Below are positions 5,032-6,951 of a stretch of DNA of 6,951 bases, piece after piece. The DNA lies in assembly GCA_030648225.1 (NCBI GenBank), contig JAUSIA010000320.1, forward strand, positions 1-6,951. The letters run 5' to 3'. A program made the translations under genes and the position numbers. The notes under the pieces were generated by a model that made no database searches, was not told the origin of the DNA, and saw nothing but the letters and a program-made list of their open reading frames with translations. Origin of the DNA: Ignavibacteria bacterium (lineage in GTDB: Bacteria; Bacteroidota; Ignavibacteria; Ignavibacteriales; Ignavibacteriaceae). Every line of letters starts with the position of its first letter. Position 1 is the stretch's first letter.

Positions 5032-6912
5032 TTACTCATTCACCATAGGCACTATTAAAACAGGTACATTACTCACATCAATTATTTTTCGGGTTAAATC
5101 CTTCCAGAAAAGATGACGGGTAGTTTTCGGTGCGGGAGATCCGATTATTAACAGATCGTATTGACCTTTTTGTAATTCAGAAGAAATTTTATTTACAGGA
5201 TTATCATCCTCTTCAATTTTTATTTCACTTTTAACATTTAAAGCCTCAAGAGTTGCTTTCCCCAAGTGAAGATGACGTTCAGCTCTATATAATTCTGCCT
5301 TAGATGAGCTTTTACGGGTTACATGAAATAAAGTTGTAAATGCTCCTGTTAATTTTGCTACACGTCCACCAAACTTAATATCTTCTTTCCCTGGTTCACC
5401 TGCAGCAGTACAAATTAAAATCCTCTGTATCTGCGAATGAGGATTCTTTACAAGAAGAACAGGTAATTTAAGCACTGTTAGTATTTGCAACGCTTTTGAT
5501 GAATAGTCTGTAGGTTCTTCTTCCCGCTTAAGAATAACTATCTCATATTGCCCTTCCTGTGCTTCTCTTAAGATCTCTTCTGTATAACTCCCCTGCCGGA
5601 CATTTGTACTTGTTAAATTCAAATAACGTTGATGTGATTGCCTTATTGTTTCTAAATGGTTGAATGTTTCTGAGTGATGTGACTGAGAATTGACCACAGA
5701 TAATAAACATGCAAAACCCTCCGTTGCCTGAGCTAAAGAGAAACCAAATTCTACAAAAGAAGGATCAATTGAAGAATGATCAATGTAAATTAATAATTTT
5801 AATCCGGTAGGCTGCAGAACATGAAAATTTTTTAAGCCTAACCAAAATTCCTGGTTAGAATCCAAAATTTCATCTGTAATATTATTACCTGGTACAACGG
5901 CTTCAATTCTAACCGTGTTTTGACCGTAAGCAATACGAGGTTCTAAAGCTTGTACACCTTTTAATTCATTTACATCTAAGAAAAGACGAAAAAATGATCC
6001 GTTAAATTTTATTTCATTTATTTTACTGCGTCCTAAAACATAAATATCGTCTGAAAATTCTTTAGTACTTAAAAGAACTGACTCAGGCCTGAAGAGGATA
6101 CGTACGGGTGCATTGTCATCGTGAGGTGGAGCTTTTTCAGGGAAAGGAAGAAGTGTGGAACCTAATCTTATAAAATTTTTTTCTTTACGCCCGACCAAAA
6201 CATTACCACCCCCAATAAAAGCAGCTGTAAATTCAAACTTCGGATAATTATAAAGTTTATCAGGTTGGTCAACTTCAATTAATTGTCCCTGATTAATTAC
6301 ACCAATCCTGTCTGATAATTCAAAGGCTTCTTCCTGATCATGAGTAACAAGAATTGTAGTTACCTTAATTTTATTTTGAATTTCTTTAAGACTTTTTCTT
6401 AATTGGGATCTGATCTTTACATCAAGAGCACCAAAGGGTTCATCAAGAAGTAATACTTCAGGTTTATAAGCCAAAGCACGCGCAAGAGCTACACGCTGCT
6501 GCTGGCCGCCTGAAAGTTCATCAGCATATCTTTTCTCTAAACCAGTTAACCCAACAAGTTCAAGTAAATCCGCAGTTACTTTTTTTCTCTCTTCAGAATG
6601 TACTTTTCTAATCTTAAGACCAAATTCAATATTATCCTGAACCGTCATATGGCGGAATACAGAATAATTTTGAAATACAAAACCGGTATTACGCTGCTGC
6701 GGAGAAAGATTAGTAACATCTTTTTCATTAATTTCAATTTTGCCCGCATCCGGTTGAATAAGCCCGGCAATAACTCTTAATAATGTGCTTTTACCACTTC
6801 CGCTGCTGCCTAAAAGAACAAAAAGTTCACCGTTAAATATTTCCAGGGAAATATTGTTAATAACGATTTGATGACCGAAACGTTTTTTAATTTTATTCAG
6901 TTTTATAGACAT
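5032..6912 (-). CDS. CysA-like ABC transporter ATPase with two C-terminal universal stress protein-like domains
   Basis: This 626-residue protein is far longer than the 240-370 residues usual for importer ATPases. Residues 1-228 form a complete ATPase: Walker [10 protein letters not shown] (35-43), Q-loop Q81 in [14 protein letters not shown], signature LSGGQQQR (133-140), Walker B VLLLDEP (153-159, E158), D-loop GALD (161-164) and switch H191. The wording around the Q-loop is typical of sulfate/thiosulfate CysA. Residues about 230-367 form a TOBE-like regulatory region with FRPESVLL (274-281). Two USP-like alpha/beta domains follow, about 371-488 (LLIYIDHSS ... LPVLLVKNP) and 495-624 ([11 protein letters not shown] ... 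VPVLIVPM). The USP nucleotide loop is degenerate in both. The protein should energise an anion importer from the cytoplasmic face, with permeases encoded outside the window. The USP tail may regulate transport, but this is inference. The substrate (sulfate, molybdate or other) cannot be fixed. The start at ATG 6912 places the first beta strand normally; a purine-rich AAGAAG run lies about 20 bp upstream, too far to be a good ribosome site. Confidence 0.88.
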   Translation of the reverse strand: MSIKLNKIKKRFGHQIVINNISLEIFNGELFVLLGSSGSGKSTLLRVIAGLIQPDAGKIEINEKDVTNLSPQQRNTGFVFQNYSVFRHMTVQDNIEFGLKIRKVHSEERKKVTADLLELVGLTGLEKRYADELSGGQQQRVALARALAYKPEVLLLDEPFGALDVKIRSQLRKSLKEIQNKIKVTTILVTHDQEEAFELSDRIGVINQGQLIEVDQPDKLYNYPKFEFTAAFIGGGNVLVGRKEKNFIRLGSTLLPFPEKAPPHDDNAPVRILFRPESVLLSTKEFSDDIYVLGRSKINEIKFNGSFFRLFLDVNELKGVQALEPRIAYGQNTVRIEAVVPGNNITDEILDSNQEFWLGLKNFHVLQPTGLKLLIYIDHSSIDPSFVEFGFSLAQATEGFACLLSVVNSQSHHSETFNHLETIRQSHQRYLNLTSTNVRQGSYTEEILREAQEGQYEIVILKREEEPTDYSSKALQILTVLKLPVLLVKNPHSQIQRILICTAAGEPGKEDIKFGGRVAKLTGAFTTLFHVTRKSSSKAELYRAERHLHLGKATLEALNVKSEIKIEEDDNPVNKISSELQKGQYDLLIIGSPAPKTTRHLFWKDLTRKIIDVSNVPVLIVPMVNE

Positions 6913-6913
6913 A

Positions 6914-6951
6914 TTATGCTATCATTTTTTTTCTTCTTGTAAAACGAATCA
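6914..6951 (-). CDS. Possible C-terminal end of an upstream gene (permease-like tail)
   Basis: One minus-strand frame is open from the right edge to TAA at 6914-6916, reading IRFTRRKKMIA then stop. It ends 1 bp before the ABC-USP start codon. Basic cytoplasmic tails like this are common at the ends of membrane permeases, and a permease gene directly before a cysA-type gene would be the usual order. With only eleven codons visible this is a guess from context, and an open frame of this length occurs easily by chance. Confidence 0.3.
   Translation of the reverse strand, partial: IRFTRRKKMIA

Noticed and set aside
6598..6780. Plus-strand open frame of 60 codons
   Set aside because: It is antisense to the conserved ATPase core between Walker A and the signature motif.

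Overview
The window is AT-rich and its genes have mostly weak or absent Shine-Dalgarno sequences. Together with a CHASE-domain sensor, an HD-PycTM (DUF5706) protein and a PPK1 whose wording resembles Bacteroidota homologues, this suggests a member of the Bacteroidota/Ignavibacteriota (FCB) group. That assignment is inferred from protein style, since no marker gene is present.

Layout: (1) 1-535, minus strand: the N-terminal 178 codons of a membrane-anchored CHASE-domain sensor, cut by the left edge. (2) 536-1076: a gene-free divergent region with a cluster of three stem-loop palindromes (659-785) and AT-rich sequence that must hold promoters. (3) 1077-5009, plus strand: an HD phosphohydrolase fused to a Pycsar-type membrane effector domain, then after 14 bp a SixA-type histidine phosphatase, then after a 142-bp spacer built from three short tandem-repeat tracts, polyphosphate kinase PPK1. 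The last repeat copy contains the ppk1 start codon. (4) 5032-6912, minus strand, convergent with ppk1: a CysA-like ABC ATPase carrying two C-terminal universal-stress-protein-like domains. The right edge may hold the last codons of the gene upstream of it, possibly a permease.

How the genes may work together: PPK1 makes polyphosphate through a phosphohistidine intermediate, the SixA-like enzyme belongs to a family that removes phosphate from phosphohistidine, and the HD-PycTM protein pairs a probable phosphohydrolase with a membrane module known from cyclic-pyrimidine anti-phage defence. No cyclase gene is visible, so this is not a complete Pycsar system. The three plus-strand genes look more like a phosphate or stress module that uses a Pycsar-like membrane domain. 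The ABC-USP fusion would be the energising subunit of an anion (sulfate-like) importer with a built-in stress-sensing or regulatory tail. The unusual points are the two fusions, the palindrome cluster and the repeat-built ppk1 leader.
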